The translations under genes were made by a program, and so were the position numbers. Of a stretch of DNA of 64,000 nucleotides, positions 28,980 to 38,483 are shown piece after piece (position 1 is the first letter of the stretch; every line of letters begins with the position of its first letter). A model generated the notes under the pieces. That model saw only the letters and a list, made by a program, of their open reading frames with translations. It was not told where the DNA came from and made no database searches. This DNA comes from a candidate division Zixibacteria bacterium SM23_81 (lineage in GTDB: Bacteria > SM23-81): assembly GCA_001304015.1 (NCBI GenBank), contig LJUY01000011.1, positions 1 through 64,000 on the forward strand, given 5' to 3'.

Positions 28980-29831
28980 TCACTCGTAATCGTAGAATCC
29001 CTTTCCAGTCTTTCTTCCCAGATATCCGGCCTGAACCATCTTGCGCAACAGATTACAGGGACGGTATTTAGAGTCGCAGAACCCTTCGTACAGCACCTCC
29101 ATAATGGCCAGGCAGACATCAAGTCCGATGAGGTCAGCCAGAGCGAGCGGCCCCATGGGATGGTTCATCCCCAACTTCATCACCGTGTCGATGTCTTCCT
29201 TAGAGGCCACGCCCTCCATGAGGGTAAAGGCTGCCTCGTTGATCATGGGCATCAGGATGCGGTTGGCCACAAAGCCCGGAAAATCACTGACCGCTACGGG
29301 CGTCTTGCCCAGTTTCTCCGTTAGCTCTTCGATGGTCTGGAAGGTCTCGTCGCTGGTGGCCAGCCCTCGTATCAGCTCCACCAATTTCATCACGGGAACG
29401 GGGTTCATGAAGTGCATGCCGATGACTTTTTCCGGCCGCTTGGTGACAGCAGCCAGCTCGGTGATGGACAGCGACGACGTATTGCTGGCCAGAATGGTCT
29501 CTGGAGGACAGAGTCCATCCAGCTGGGCAAACAGCTTTTTCTTCAGATCAAGATCTTCTGTGGCGGCCTCCACCACAACCTGCGAGCCCTTAACCGCCTC
29601 AATATCGGCACTGGTCTCTATGCGAGCGAGAGCCTTCTCCATATCATCGGCGCCGATGATCTCCTTTTTAACCTGCCGTTCCATGTTCTTCTTGACGACG
29701 GTCATGGCCCTATCTAAGACTTCCTGAGTCACGTCGGTCAGGATCACATCGTGCCCCGAGAGGGCACAGACGTGAGCGATGCCGTTTCCCATGGTTCCAG
29801 CGCCGACGATGCCGATCCGGGAGATGGTCAT
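28980..29831 (-). CDS. hbd: 3-hydroxybutyryl-CoA dehydrogenase
   Basis: IGIVGAGTMGNGIAHVCALSGHDV, SNTSSLSITELA, HFMNPVPVMKLVE; ATG 29831. Confidence 0.96.
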   Translation of the reverse strand: MTISRIGIVGAGTMGNGIAHVCALSGHDVILTDVTQEVLDRAMTVVKKNMERQVKKEIIGADDMEKALARIETSADIEAVKGSQVVVEAATEDLDLKKKLFAQLDGLCPPETILASNTSSLSITELAAVTKRPEKVIGMHFMNPVPVMKLVELIRGLATSDETFQTIEELTEKLGKTPVAVSDFPGFVANRILMPMINEAAFTLMEGVASKEDIDTVMKLGMNHPMGPLALADLIGLDVCLAIMEVLYEGFCDSKYRPCNLLRKMVQAGYLGRKTGKGFYDYE

Positions 29832-29837
29832 TGTCCT

Positions 29838-29980
29838 TCCTCCTTGAAAAGCCGTTAATCGTGGATCGTTAATCGTGAATCGTGAAAACCATAATTGCAA
29901 TTGGCAATGGCAGTAGCAATAAAAGAGTGTAAGCTACTACTGCCGACTATTTTCTTATTGCCATTGCCATTTTCATTTGT
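29838..29980 (-). repeat. Intergenic mosaic repeat, copy D
   Basis: Minus-sense aatggcaatggcaataag...tgccattgccaattgcaattatggttttcacgattcacgattaacgatccacgattaacg. Confidence 0.85.
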
Positions 29981-29982
29981 CT

Positions 29983-31176
29983 CTAAAGTAGCTCCACACA
30001 CATGGCCACGGCGTTTCCACCGCCAAGACACAGAGTGGCCAGGCCGACCTTCTTGCTCCGGTCGGCCAGGGCGTACAGCAGGGTCACCAACACACGGGTG
30101 CCGCTGGCCCCGATGGGATGACCCAAGGCGATGGCTCCACCATTGACGTTGACGCGATCCCAATCCCATCCCAGCTCTTTTCCATCGGCCAGGGCCTGGG
30201 CACTGAAGGCCTCATTGGCCTCGATGAGGTCGAAATCGCCGATGGTCATCTTCAGCTTGGCCATTAACTTCTTTACCGCCACTACCGGTGAATAAAACAG
30301 CCACTTGGGCTCGGTGCCGCCGGTGGCGTAACCCCGGATGATGGCCATTGGCTTGACGCCCAGCTTTTCGGCCTTCTCCCTGGCCATGACCACCACCGCC
30401 GCCGCTCCGTCGCTGAGGCCCGGTGAGTTTCCGGCGGTTAACATGCCGTCTTTCTTGAAGGCCGGCCGCAGCTTGCCTAACCGCTCTAACTTCGTGTTGG
30501 CCCGGGGGGTCTCATCGGTGTCGAAAATGATCGGCTCCCCTTTCCTCTGGGGGATCTCCACGGAGAGGATCTCCTCCTTGAACTTGCCCCCCTCAATGGC
30601 TTTGACAGCCTTCATCTGGCTATCGTAGGCATATCGATCCAGCTCCTCCCGGGTAAGCTTACTCTTCTCGGCGGTCAGCTCCGCCGCCATCCCCATGTGA
30701 AAGTCGTTGAAGGAATCCCACAAGCCGTCCAATATCATGCCATCCTTCAACTTCTGATCCCCGAACTTGAATCCCTTTCTGGCACCATGCAGTACATAGG
30801 GGGCGTTGCTCATGCTCTCCATCCCTCCAGCCACGATCACGTCCAGATCGCCCAGCCGAATGGCTTGCGCGGCAAGCTCCACGGCCTTCAGGCCAGACCC
30901 GCAGACTTTGTTGATGGTCATGGCGCCCGCCTCTGGGGGAATGCCGCCACCAATGGCCGCCTGCCGTCCAGGGGCTTGGCCGCAACCACCCTGCAACACC
31001 TGGCCCATGATTACCTCTTGTACCTCTTTAGGATCGATGCTGGCCCTGTTGACAGCCTCATTGATGACCATGGCGCCCAGTTGCGGGGCGGTGAAAGATG
31101 AAAGGGAGCCCAGGAAATTTCCGGTGGGCGTCCTGACGGCGCTGATGATGACAGCGTCTCGCGGCTTTGTGTCCAT
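29983..31176 (-). CDS. Acetyl-CoA C-acetyltransferase (thiolase)
   Basis: NKVCGSGLKAVELAAQAI, NVNGGAIALGHPIGASGTRVLVTLL, LCLGGGNAVAM. Confidence 0.96.
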   Translation of the reverse strand: MDTKPRDAVIISAVRTPTGNFLGSLSSFTAPQLGAMVINEAVNRASIDPKEVQEVIMGQVLQGGCGQAPGRQAAIGGGIPPEAGAMTINKVCGSGLKAVELAAQAIRLGDLDVIVAGGMESMSNAPYVLHGARKGFKFGDQKLKDGMILDGLWDSFNDFHMGMAAELTAEKSKLTREELDRYAYDSQMKAVKAIEGGKFKEEILSVEIPQRKGEPIIFDTDETPRANTKLERLGKLRPAFKKDGMLTAGNSPGLSDGAAAVVVMAREKAEKLGVKPMAIIRGYATGGTEPKWLFYSPVVAVKKLMAKLKMTIGDFDLIEANEAFSAQALADGKELGWDWDRVNVNGGAIALGHPIGASGTRVLVTLLYALADRSKKVGLATLCLGGGNAVAMCVELL

Positions 31177-31369
31177 TGCATACCTCCTACCAGAAAGTGA
31201 ATCTTTTCACAATCGACAATATACTAAAACAACAACTTCCTTCATAGAAGAAAATTTGCGTTGGCTATACCCGCCTTTGAATGATTCCCCTGAATCTCCT
31301 CAGTTCTTTCCTGGGTGTATCTCGTTCAAATTCATTCTTGAAATGGAGCCCGACCCTCTGGTTCTGTCC

Positions 31370-32218
31370 TCATTTTTCTGGAGATTGTTCAGCAGCCAAT
31401 TGCTGGACCAAATGGGTGACCAACTTTGCGGAATTGCGAGCCGCTATTTTGTAGAATTCTCTGTAATCTTGCTCGGCATCTTCATCAGATGTATCGCTGA
31501 GAGAACGAACTATAAGACATGAAACACCCTGCTGCCAACATATTTGAGCGATGGCTGCCCCCTCCATCTCTACTGCGTCAGCCTGAAAACTTTCGCGTAA
31601 CTCGATTTTCTTGGGAGAGGAGGAAACAAACACATCCCCCGTCACAATGATCCCCCTGATGACTTTGGGAAGCCTGCTAATTCCGCTGGTCTCTATCTTC
31701 TCAAATTGAACTTTTTTGTTCGCTGTCTCTGCCAGGGTTAAAAGCCGAGCGTCTGCGGCGAAGAAAACTGGATTTCTCTCTCCAGTTATCGGATTGCGCA
31801 CTCCCCAATTCTGGAGCCCATCCGTAGTAATGCTGCCCAGATCATGCTGCGCCGTCTTCGCAGCGATGACGATATCTCCAGGGAGCAAATCGGGATTTAT
31901 CCCGCCGGCTATTCCTGTAAATATCACTTCGCTCGGTTTAAAGTGCTCGATAAGGAGAGTCGTAACCATGGCGGCATTCACCTTGCCCGCTCCGGTTCGG
32001 GCCAGAACGATTTGCCGACCTTTTATCTCGCCGGATATGAACTGTATTCCCTCAATGTACTGTTCCCTGGCATTGGTGACCTGGCCCTCAAGCAACATGA
32101 TCTCCTCAGTTAACGCCCCCAGTATTCCAGTGACAGGCCCCTCTTCCGCGAAACACAGGTCACCGACCAATAGGAAAAAAGAGAGGCATATCGTTACTAT
32201 GAACTTTATGCACTGCAT
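31370..32218 (-). CDS. MTA/SAH nucleosidase-like phosphorylase-family protein with signal peptide
   Basis: GILGALTEEIMLLEGQV, FTGIAGGINPDLLPGDIVIA, VEMEGAAIAQICWQQGVSCLIVRSLSD; N-terminal hydrophobic segment ICLSFFLLVGDLCFAEEG. Confidence 0.85.
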   Translation of the reverse strand: MQCIKFIVTICLSFFLLVGDLCFAEEGPVTGILGALTEEIMLLEGQVTNAREQYIEGIQFISGEIKGRQIVLARTGAGKVNAAMVTTLLIEHFKPSEVIFTGIAGGINPDLLPGDIVIAAKTAQHDLGSITTDGLQNWGVRNPITGERNPVFFAADARLLTLAETANKKVQFEKIETSGISRLPKVIRGIIVTGDVFVSSSPKKIELRESFQADAVEMEGAAIAQICWQQGVSCLIVRSLSDTSDEDAEQDYREFYKIAARNSAKLVTHLVQQLAAEQSPEK

Positions 32219-32269
32219 GATCCTTCAGCATCCCTCTCGAAGACCGTGGATGGTTTATCGGCTTCGAAG

Positions 32270-32485
32270 CTCGTTACGTGAATCGTGATTCGTGAATCGT
32301 AAGTCGTTTTAAGAAAGGATCTTAAGATTTAGGACCCCACCTCCGCTTCAAAAATAGCACATCTAGATTTCTCACGGTATTTCCCAAATCCTGACTGGGC
32401 TGAGTAGGAAAAGGCAAATCTCCAATCGCCAATTTTCAATTTTCAAGCTTTTTGCATCGAGTCTCGGATTTCCACGAATCGCAAG
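32270..32485 (-). repeat. Intergenic mosaic repeat, copy E (diverged)
   Basis: Minus-sense gcgattcgtgg...attgaaaattggcgattggag...cgacttacgattcacgaatcacgattcacgtaacgagcttcgaagccg. Confidence 0.75.
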
Positions 32486-32488
32486 TAT

Positions 32489-33013
32489 CTACTCCTCCAA
32501 TTCCAGCTCCACGATGGGCTGTCCCGCGTCCACCAAATCTCCCGGGCTGGCGCAAATCTTCCTCACACGGGCCCGCCGTGGCGACTTGAGCTCGTTCTCC
32601 ATCTTCATGGCCTCAACGATGGCCAGGGTCTGGCTTCGTTCCACGATCTCTCCCTGGAGAACATGAATCTTGACCACCTGGCCGGGCATGGGAGATACGA
32701 CCGCAGAGGCAGCAGGAGCGGATTGCATTTGAAGGAAGGCCTGATCCTTTGGCAATTCCCGGACTTCCTCTACACGAAACTGCTTTCCATCGATGGAGAT
32801 GTATCTGAATTCTCTATCCCTGGCCAGATAGACTGTCAAGGAGCGATTTCCTAATTTTAGAGAGAGGCAGTTATCCGATATAGGCCACGCGTCAGCCTCC
32901 AACTGCCGCCCACCCATCTGCACGCGCCAGCGACCTGACTCACAGGCTAATGATACCCGGTGAACCTTTCCCTCGATGCTGAACTGAAACGATCTGCCCG
33001 CAGTTTTTGCCAT
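32489..33013 (-). CDS. Biotin carboxyl carrier protein (acyl-CoA carboxylase)
   Basis: MPGQVVKIHVLQGEIVERSQTLAIVEAMKMENELKSPR biotinylation domain. Confidence 0.93.
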   Translation of the reverse strand: MAKTAGRSFQFSIEGKVHRVSLACESGRWRVQMGGRQLEADAWPISDNCLSLKLGNRSLTVYLARDREFRYISIDGKQFRVEEVRELPKDQAFLQMQSAPAASAVVSPMPGQVVKIHVLQGEIVERSQTLAIVEAMKMENELKSPRRARVRKICASPGDLVDAGQPIVELELEE

Positions 33014-33079
33014 GGTGTGTTCGCCTTTCAAAGTTCAGGGCTCTAAGGGTATAAAGCCTCTCCTACAGGGCCTCTACCC

Positions 33080-34585
33080 CTAAAGCCCCCCAATCCTCCA
33101 CCCACCTCCCATCTGCCAAGGGCTAATTTTTCTCTCCCTGACGGGTAAGCCTTCCTTCTGAGCCCGGCTTTTCCCCTGAGCATCCACAGCCGCGCCAAGA
33201 AGAATGGCCTCTAAGAGGTCTTGGTCCAGCTCCTGTTTCCATGGCAGCATGTATTTTTCTAAAAAATCGGTGCGGGTGTTGCCGGCCACGAATTCCGGTT
33301 GGGAGACGATGTCCTGCAGGAAACCGACACTGGTTTGAATTCCCAGGATGACCATCTCCTGGAGAGCGGAGAGCATTCTGCGGCGCGCTTCCTCTCGATC
33401 TATACCCCAGGCAATCACTTTCGACAGAATGGGATCGTAGTGAACGGGCACCTGGCATCCCGAGTATATGCCGCAATCATGCCTTACTCCAGGGCCTCCA
33501 GGTTCGCGCAAGAAGAGCACCCGGCCGGAGGAAGGCATGAAACCATTGGTCGGGTCCTCTGCGTAAATACGGCATTCGATAGCATGACCAAACCGGTTCA
33601 CATCCCTTTGCTGAAAGTTCAGTTTTCGGCCCGAGGCGATGAAAATTTGCTGTTTGACCAGGTCTACCCCTGTGGTCAGCTCGGTCACTGGGTGCTCCAC
33701 CTGAAGTCTGGCGTTTACTTCTAAGAAGTAAAAATGGCCTTCGTCGTCCATAAGAAATTCCACTGTCCCAGCGTTGGTGTACCTGGCAGTTTTTATGACA
33801 GCTATGGCGGCCTCTCCCATCTCGGCCCGGAGAGCATCGTCCAATGCCACCGAGGGTGCTTCCTCGACGATCTTCTGATGCCTGCGCTGAATGGAGCACT
33901 CGCGCTCGAAGAGGTGGACCACGTTGCCCTCTTTGTCAGCTAACATCTGAAACTCAATATGCCGCGGCGCTGGAAGGTATTTCTCCAAATAGACGGATTC
34001 ATCTCCAAAAGCCCCCTTGGCCTCGCGCTTGCCGGCCTCCACGGCCTGGGCCAGCTCCTCAGGGCAGGCGATCACTCTCATTCCTTTACCACCGCCTCCC
34101 GCTGACGCTTTGAGCAGAACGGGATAACCGATCTGTTCCGCCTCGGCCAAAAAATGACCTATGTCCGACCCTTTTTCTTTCATCCCGGGGATGATCGGGA
34201 TGCCCGCCCGGCTCATGGTCACCCGAGAGGCCACCTTATCTCCGACCAACGCCAGGGCGCGGGAGTCCGGTCCGATGAAGATCACGTTCTCCTTCTCACA
34301 CCGTCTGGCGAAATCGGCGTTCTCGGCCAAAAAACCATAGCCGGGATGGATGGCCTGGGCTTTGGATTTCCTGGCGACGGCCAAGATGGCATCCATGTTC
34401 AGGTAGCTCTCCAAAGGAGCTGGGGGACCAACACACAGGGCTTCATCGGCCATCTGGACGTGCAAGGACTCCCTGTCCACCTCAGAATAGATGGCCACGG
34501 TGGAGATGCCCAGCTCTCGACAGGCTCTAATTACCCTCACGGCGATCTCGCCCCGATTTGCGACTAGCACTTTTTTCAGTTTCAT
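33080..34585 (-). CDS. Biotin carboxylase subunit of acyl-CoA carboxylase
   Basis: KVLVANRGEIAVRVIRACRELGI, KASAGGGGKGMRV, RECSIQRRHQKIVEEAP. Confidence 0.95.
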   Translation of the reverse strand: MKLKKVLVANRGEIAVRVIRACRELGISTVAIYSEVDRESLHVQMADEALCVGPPAPLESYLNMDAILAVARKSKAQAIHPGYGFLAENADFARRCEKENVIFIGPDSRALALVGDKVASRVTMSRAGIPIIPGMKEKGSDIGHFLAEAEQIGYPVLLKASAGGGGKGMRVIACPEELAQAVEAGKREAKGAFGDESVYLEKYLPAPRHIEFQMLADKEGNVVHLFERECSIQRRHQKIVEEAPSVALDDALRAEMGEAAIAVIKTARYTNAGTVEFLMDDEGHFYFLEVNARLQVEHPVTELTTGVDLVKQQIFIASGRKLNFQQRDVNRFGHAIECRIYAEDPTNGFMPSSGRVLFLREPGGPGVRHDCGIYSGCQVPVHYDPILSKVIAWGIDREEARRRMLSALQEMVILGIQTSVGFLQDIVSQPEFVAGNTRTDFLEKYMLPWKQELDQDLLEAILLGAAVDAQGKSRAQKEGLPVRERKISPWQMGGGWRIGGL

Positions 34586-34604
34586 GGCTCTCGCCCGGAA
34601 AGGA

Positions 34605-36449
34605 TTAGCGTTTCCCCCCGCCAGGTTTGGTTTTTTCCATTTCCTGCATTAGTTTCAGGCTCTGTTGCGCGATCTTGAGTACTTCCTCTGCCTCCCGTGG
34701 GTCTTCAAGCACGATCTCCAAAGCTCTTATGGCCGCTGAGCCACCGATATTTCCCAAAATTCTAGATGAACGTACCCGGACAAAATCATGCTCGCTGCCC
34801 AGGGCTTCAACGAGAGCCTTCACCGCCTTCTGACCGAAGTTATTCAGGGCATTCTCAGCATGTTCCCGCACCGTCCAGTAAGGATCGTTCAAGGCCTCGA
34901 TGAGAATGGGGATGGAGGAGACATTTAAAAGGCGCCCTAAGGCCCTGGCCGCCTCGGCCCTGACCTCCAAGGATCTATCAGAGACCAGCAACTCGTTGAT
35001 GGCTTTGGCCACGCGAGGACTCCTGCCGCCTATAATTCCTAAAACCCGTGTGCTGCCTCGACGAAGTTCCTCGTACTGCGAACCGAGAACGCCCAGGAGC
35101 GGGTTAATGGCCCGACTGTCGCGAAGTTTTCCCAGCACCAAGATGGCGGCCTTTCGGACATCCTGGTTGGGATCCTTCAGGGCTTCGATGGCCATCTTCA
35201 CAGCTCGGTTGCCCCCAATCTCGCCCAGGACAGTCAGGGCGTCCACTCGAGCCCAAGCAGCACAGGCGATCTTCTCCAGGGCGTCCTGCACCGTCTCCAC
35301 AACAGGGCTTTCCGGCAAATCCAGGAGTGACTTGAGAGCTGGAACGGCCCGGGAGTCCTTGAGCTCTCCCAATGCACGAATAAGGCGCAATCGAACCCTT
35401 AGGTTGCCGGTGGCCAACAGCTCCTCAACGAGAGGCTGGACGGGAAACCGGGGCGGGCTGAGGATCTCGGCCAGTTGATCGGTGACGTCCTGACCGATTT
35501 CCACCAGGGCCTCCGCTGCGGCCCGGCGAACCACAAAATAGCTATTTCCTAGATTGTTCATGGCCGGGACGATGGCCCGGGGATCCTTGAGCTTGCCCAG
35601 GGAAACCAGGATATTTTTGCGGAGAATTCTGCTTTTATTATGCTCCAGAGCGTCGATGAGCGAGGGAACTGCCTCGCAGCCGATCTTGATCAGCGCTTCG
35701 ACCGCCCGCTGGCAAACGCCCTTGTCGCTATCTCCCAAACGGGCCACCAGGAGCTCAATAGCTCTGAGATCACCAATTTCGCCCAGGGATTGTGTCACCG
35801 CAGAGCGCACCTCCCTTTCGGGATCATCGATGGCTCTGAGAAGTGCGGGAACGAATTCGGCCTCGTTCAGCTCCCCCATGACCTTGGCCACGGCCCTGCG
35901 CACCCGAGGGCTGGCAGAGAAAAGGTGCTCTTCCAAAAGATCGCGAGAAACCTCACCCATTCTGCTCAAGGCTTTGGCGACAGCCTCGTATACCTGTTCG
36001 TCCTCGGTACTCAGCAAGCGTATGAGCCGCTTTACGACCTCCTCACCACCTTCCTCCATCAGTACCCGAACAGCCTCCACCAGAGCCACGGCGGCGGCGT
36101 TGCGCACGGCCCAGTCCTGGTCCTCCAGCATGTTTACCAGGGGATCGATGGCCCTCGTTCCACCCAACTTCCCCAGAGCTAACACCGTTGCCCATCGCAC
36201 ATCGGCGTTCCGAGAGGAAAGCAATTTGGGCTTCAGCAGATCCTCAATGACGGATGCATCTCGAATCTTAGCCAGGGAAATCACCACCGCCTGAAGCACA
36301 TCATCGTCTGGATCTTTAAGGCCCTGTTTCAGCGCGACGACGGCCTCTTTGCCCGAGAGCCTCCCCAGGGCTAAGGCTGCTCTGCGTCTCTCTGCCCAAT
36401 CCACATCCTGGCATAGTTGACGAATCAAATTTGCGATCTTATCGCGCAT
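34605..36449 (-). CDS. HEAT-repeat protein (PBS-lyase-like repeats)
   Basis: About 15 or more tandem degenerate repeats of the type AIDPLVNMLEDQDWAVRNAAAVALVE. Confidence 0.9.
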   Translation of the reverse strand: MRDKIANLIRQLCQDVDWAERRRAALALGRLSGKEAVVALKQGLKDPDDDVLQAVVISLAKIRDASVIEDLLKPKLLSSRNADVRWATVLALGKLGGTRAIDPLVNMLEDQDWAVRNAAAVALVEAVRVLMEEGGEEVVKRLIRLLSTEDEQVYEAVAKALSRMGEVSRDLLEEHLFSASPRVRRAVAKVMGELNEAEFVPALLRAIDDPEREVRSAVTQSLGEIGDLRAIELLVARLGDSDKGVCQRAVEALIKIGCEAVPSLIDALEHNKSRILRKNILVSLGKLKDPRAIVPAMNNLGNSYFVVRRAAAEALVEIGQDVTDQLAEILSPPRFPVQPLVEELLATGNLRVRLRLIRALGELKDSRAVPALKSLLDLPESPVVETVQDALEKIACAAWARVDALTVLGEIGGNRAVKMAIEALKDPNQDVRKAAILVLGKLRDSRAINPLLGVLGSQYEELRRGSTRVLGIIGGRSPRVAKAINELLVSDRSLEVRAEAARALGRLLNVSSIPILIEALNDPYWTVREHAENALNNFGQKAVKALVEALGSEHDFVRVRSSRILGNIGGSAAIRALEIVLEDPREAEEVLKIAQQSLKLMQEMEKTKPGGGKR

Positions 36450-36452
36450 CCC

Positions 36453-36950
36453 CTATACCCTCTCGATGACGCCCTCACACCCCTCCCCCAGCCGTAGCCC
36501 CGTCACGATGCTGTGACAGTCTATGTTGGCCAAGAGCTTGACTGCGGCCCGAAAACAACCGATACGGGGACAGGTTAGGTCCCTCAAGGTGAATCCTTTT
36601 TCCAACAAATCTTTGCAACTCTCCACATAGGGACATAAGGCTACTTTCACCTCCAACTTGCTAGGCCTGACCTCCTTCAACTCAAACTGGCTGGCGTCTT
36701 TGAATAGTCCCGCCTTCACGCCTAGCTCGATGTAGCTCTCCACGGCCTCCTTGATGCTGTTGCCCTTACGGGCTCGCAGACCATATTCGTCCTCCAGGAC
36801 CCGCAAGAATTCTTCGGTGGCGTATTCATAGGCTCGGTTGCAGAACTTCCATGGTCGAGTTCCGTGAAAATCTCTTGCTGCTTGTTCCATGGCCGTCAGC
36901 CACACACGGGCCAGCATCCAACCCGCTTCTTCTAGGGGAACTTCCCTCAT
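36453..36950 (-). CDS. Conserved hypothetical cysteine-containing protein
   Basis: ORF between ackA and HEAT gene; ATG 36950 adjacent to aggaggac; C-terminal CPYVESC...LTCPRIGCFRAAVKLLANIDC (ORF could start 37010, overlapping ackA). Confidence 0.6.
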   Translation of the reverse strand: MREVPLEEAGWMLARVWLTAMEQAARDFHGTRPWKFCNRAYEYATEEFLRVLEDEYGLRARKGNSIKEAVESYIELGVKAGLFKDASQFELKEVRPSKLEVKVALCPYVESCKDLLEKGFTLRDLTCPRIGCFRAAVKLLANIDCHSIVTGLRLGEGCEGVIERV

Positions 36951-36990
36951 GTCCTCCTGTCTCCTTTCCCCGGCAATATGTGCATCGCCT

Positions 36991-38397
36991 TCACTTTTCG
37001 GATTCCTCAATGAGGCCCAATCGGAGGAGCTCTTGGTGTAAGGCCTCGGAACTTATCAGCCTGCCGATCTTCTCGCTGAGGTTAGCCGAAAGGGTTTTCA
37101 TGTCCATCTCGGTGTTAACCGCCCAGATGCGCAGCAGCTCAAGCCGATCGTCCCGGGTCAAACTGGCCAGTTCTGCGGACACCGTCTCCTCCAGGGTCTC
37201 CAGCTTCCGCTGCTCGGCCAGCAAAATTCTCTTGGTATCCCGAGCGATGGCCAACTCTTCGTCGGTGGGAATGACCAACACTTTCACTCGGCCGGAGCTG
37301 ATGATGCGCTGGTTGGCAGCGTTTTTCTTTGGATCAAGGGAGATGCCTAAAAATTCCAGCCCTTGACACGAATTCTCTCTCACCACAGAAGAGTTCTCTC
37401 CAATCCCACCGGTGAAGACCACCGCATCCAGACCGCCCATCTCGGCAGCGTAAGCCCCGATGTACTTCTTCACCCGCTGACAGAACAGATCGATGGCCAG
37501 CCTGTGTTGAGCACTTCCGGCCTCGGCTTCCTCCAAAATCTCCCGAAAATCGCTGGAGGTCTCGGTGATCCCCAAAAGGCCGCTTCGTTTATTGAGCAAA
37601 GCATTCACCTCATCAGGTGAAAGCCCTTCCCTTTCCATCACATACAGCACCAGGGCGGGGTCCAGGTCACCACATCGAGTGCCCATGAGCAGCCCCTCAA
37701 GAGGGGTGAAACCCATAGAGGAATCGATGGACAGACCCTGTTTGACGGCCGCTGCGCTGGCTCCATTTCCCAGATGGCAGGTCACTATTAACAGCTCCTT
37801 GAGGGATTTCTTTAAAACCTCGGCAGCCCGACGGGCCACATATCTATGCGAGGTTCCGTGGAAGCCATATCGCCTGATGTGCAGCTTTCTGTAGAGAGCG
37901 TATGGCAGCCCGTAGATGTAGGAGATGGGAGACATGGTCTGGTGAAATGCGGTATCAAAGACGGCCACATGCTTGACATGGGGCAATAGCCGCTGACAGA
38001 CCTCGATTCCCTTTAAGTTATGTGGATTGTGCAATGGCGCAAATTCGATGCATTCCCGAATGCTCTTGAGAACTTGTTCGTCGATGAGCACGGACCCGGC
38101 GAATTTCTCCCCGCCATGGACCGTTCGATGGCCCACCCCGGCGATCTCGGATTTGTCCTTGATAACGCCGTAGCGGGAATGCATCATGGTGGCGATGGCC
38201 AGGTTGATGGCTGCGTTGTGATCCAGAACCTCTTGCACTTCCTTGATTTCTGGTTTCTTCGCTGGGCGATAGCGCAAAAGGGCATTGGCAGAGCCGATCT
38301 TCTCCACAACGCCCCGGCACAAAAGACGTTCCGGATCCATCTCCACCAGCTGAAACTTCACCGAAGAGCTGCCACAATTCAGAACCAGTATTTTCAT
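36991..38397 (-). CDS. ackA: Acetate kinase with C-terminal extension
   Basis: MKILVLNCGSSSVKFQLVE, GVGHRTVHGGEKF, HLGNGASAAAVKQGLSIDSSMGFTPLEGL; about 75 aa beyond VIPTDEELAIARDT; ATG 38397. Confidence 0.95.
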   Translation of the reverse strand: MKILVLNCGSSSVKFQLVEMDPERLLCRGVVEKIGSANALLRYRPAKKPEIKEVQEVLDHNAAINLAIATMMHSRYGVIKDKSEIAGVGHRTVHGGEKFAGSVLIDEQVLKSIRECIEFAPLHNPHNLKGIEVCQRLLPHVKHVAVFDTAFHQTMSPISYIYGLPYALYRKLHIRRYGFHGTSHRYVARRAAEVLKKSLKELLIVTCHLGNGASAAAVKQGLSIDSSMGFTPLEGLLMGTRCGDLDPALVLYVMEREGLSPDEVNALLNKRSGLLGITETSSDFREILEEAEAGSAQHRLAIDLFCQRVKKYIGAYAAEMGGLDAVVFTGGIGENSSVVRENSCQGLEFLGISLDPKKNAANQRIISSGRVKVLVIPTDEELAIARDTKRILLAEQRKLETLEETVSAELASLTRDDRLELLRIWAVNTEMDMKTLSANLSEKIGRLISSEALHQELLRLGLIEESEK

Positions 38398-38483
38398 AAA
38401 AGACTCCTCAAAAGCAAAAGATTCTGTAGTGAGCTCGCCCAAAGATCCAGGAAATCAGCGCTGAATTTATCTTCCGTAATCCC

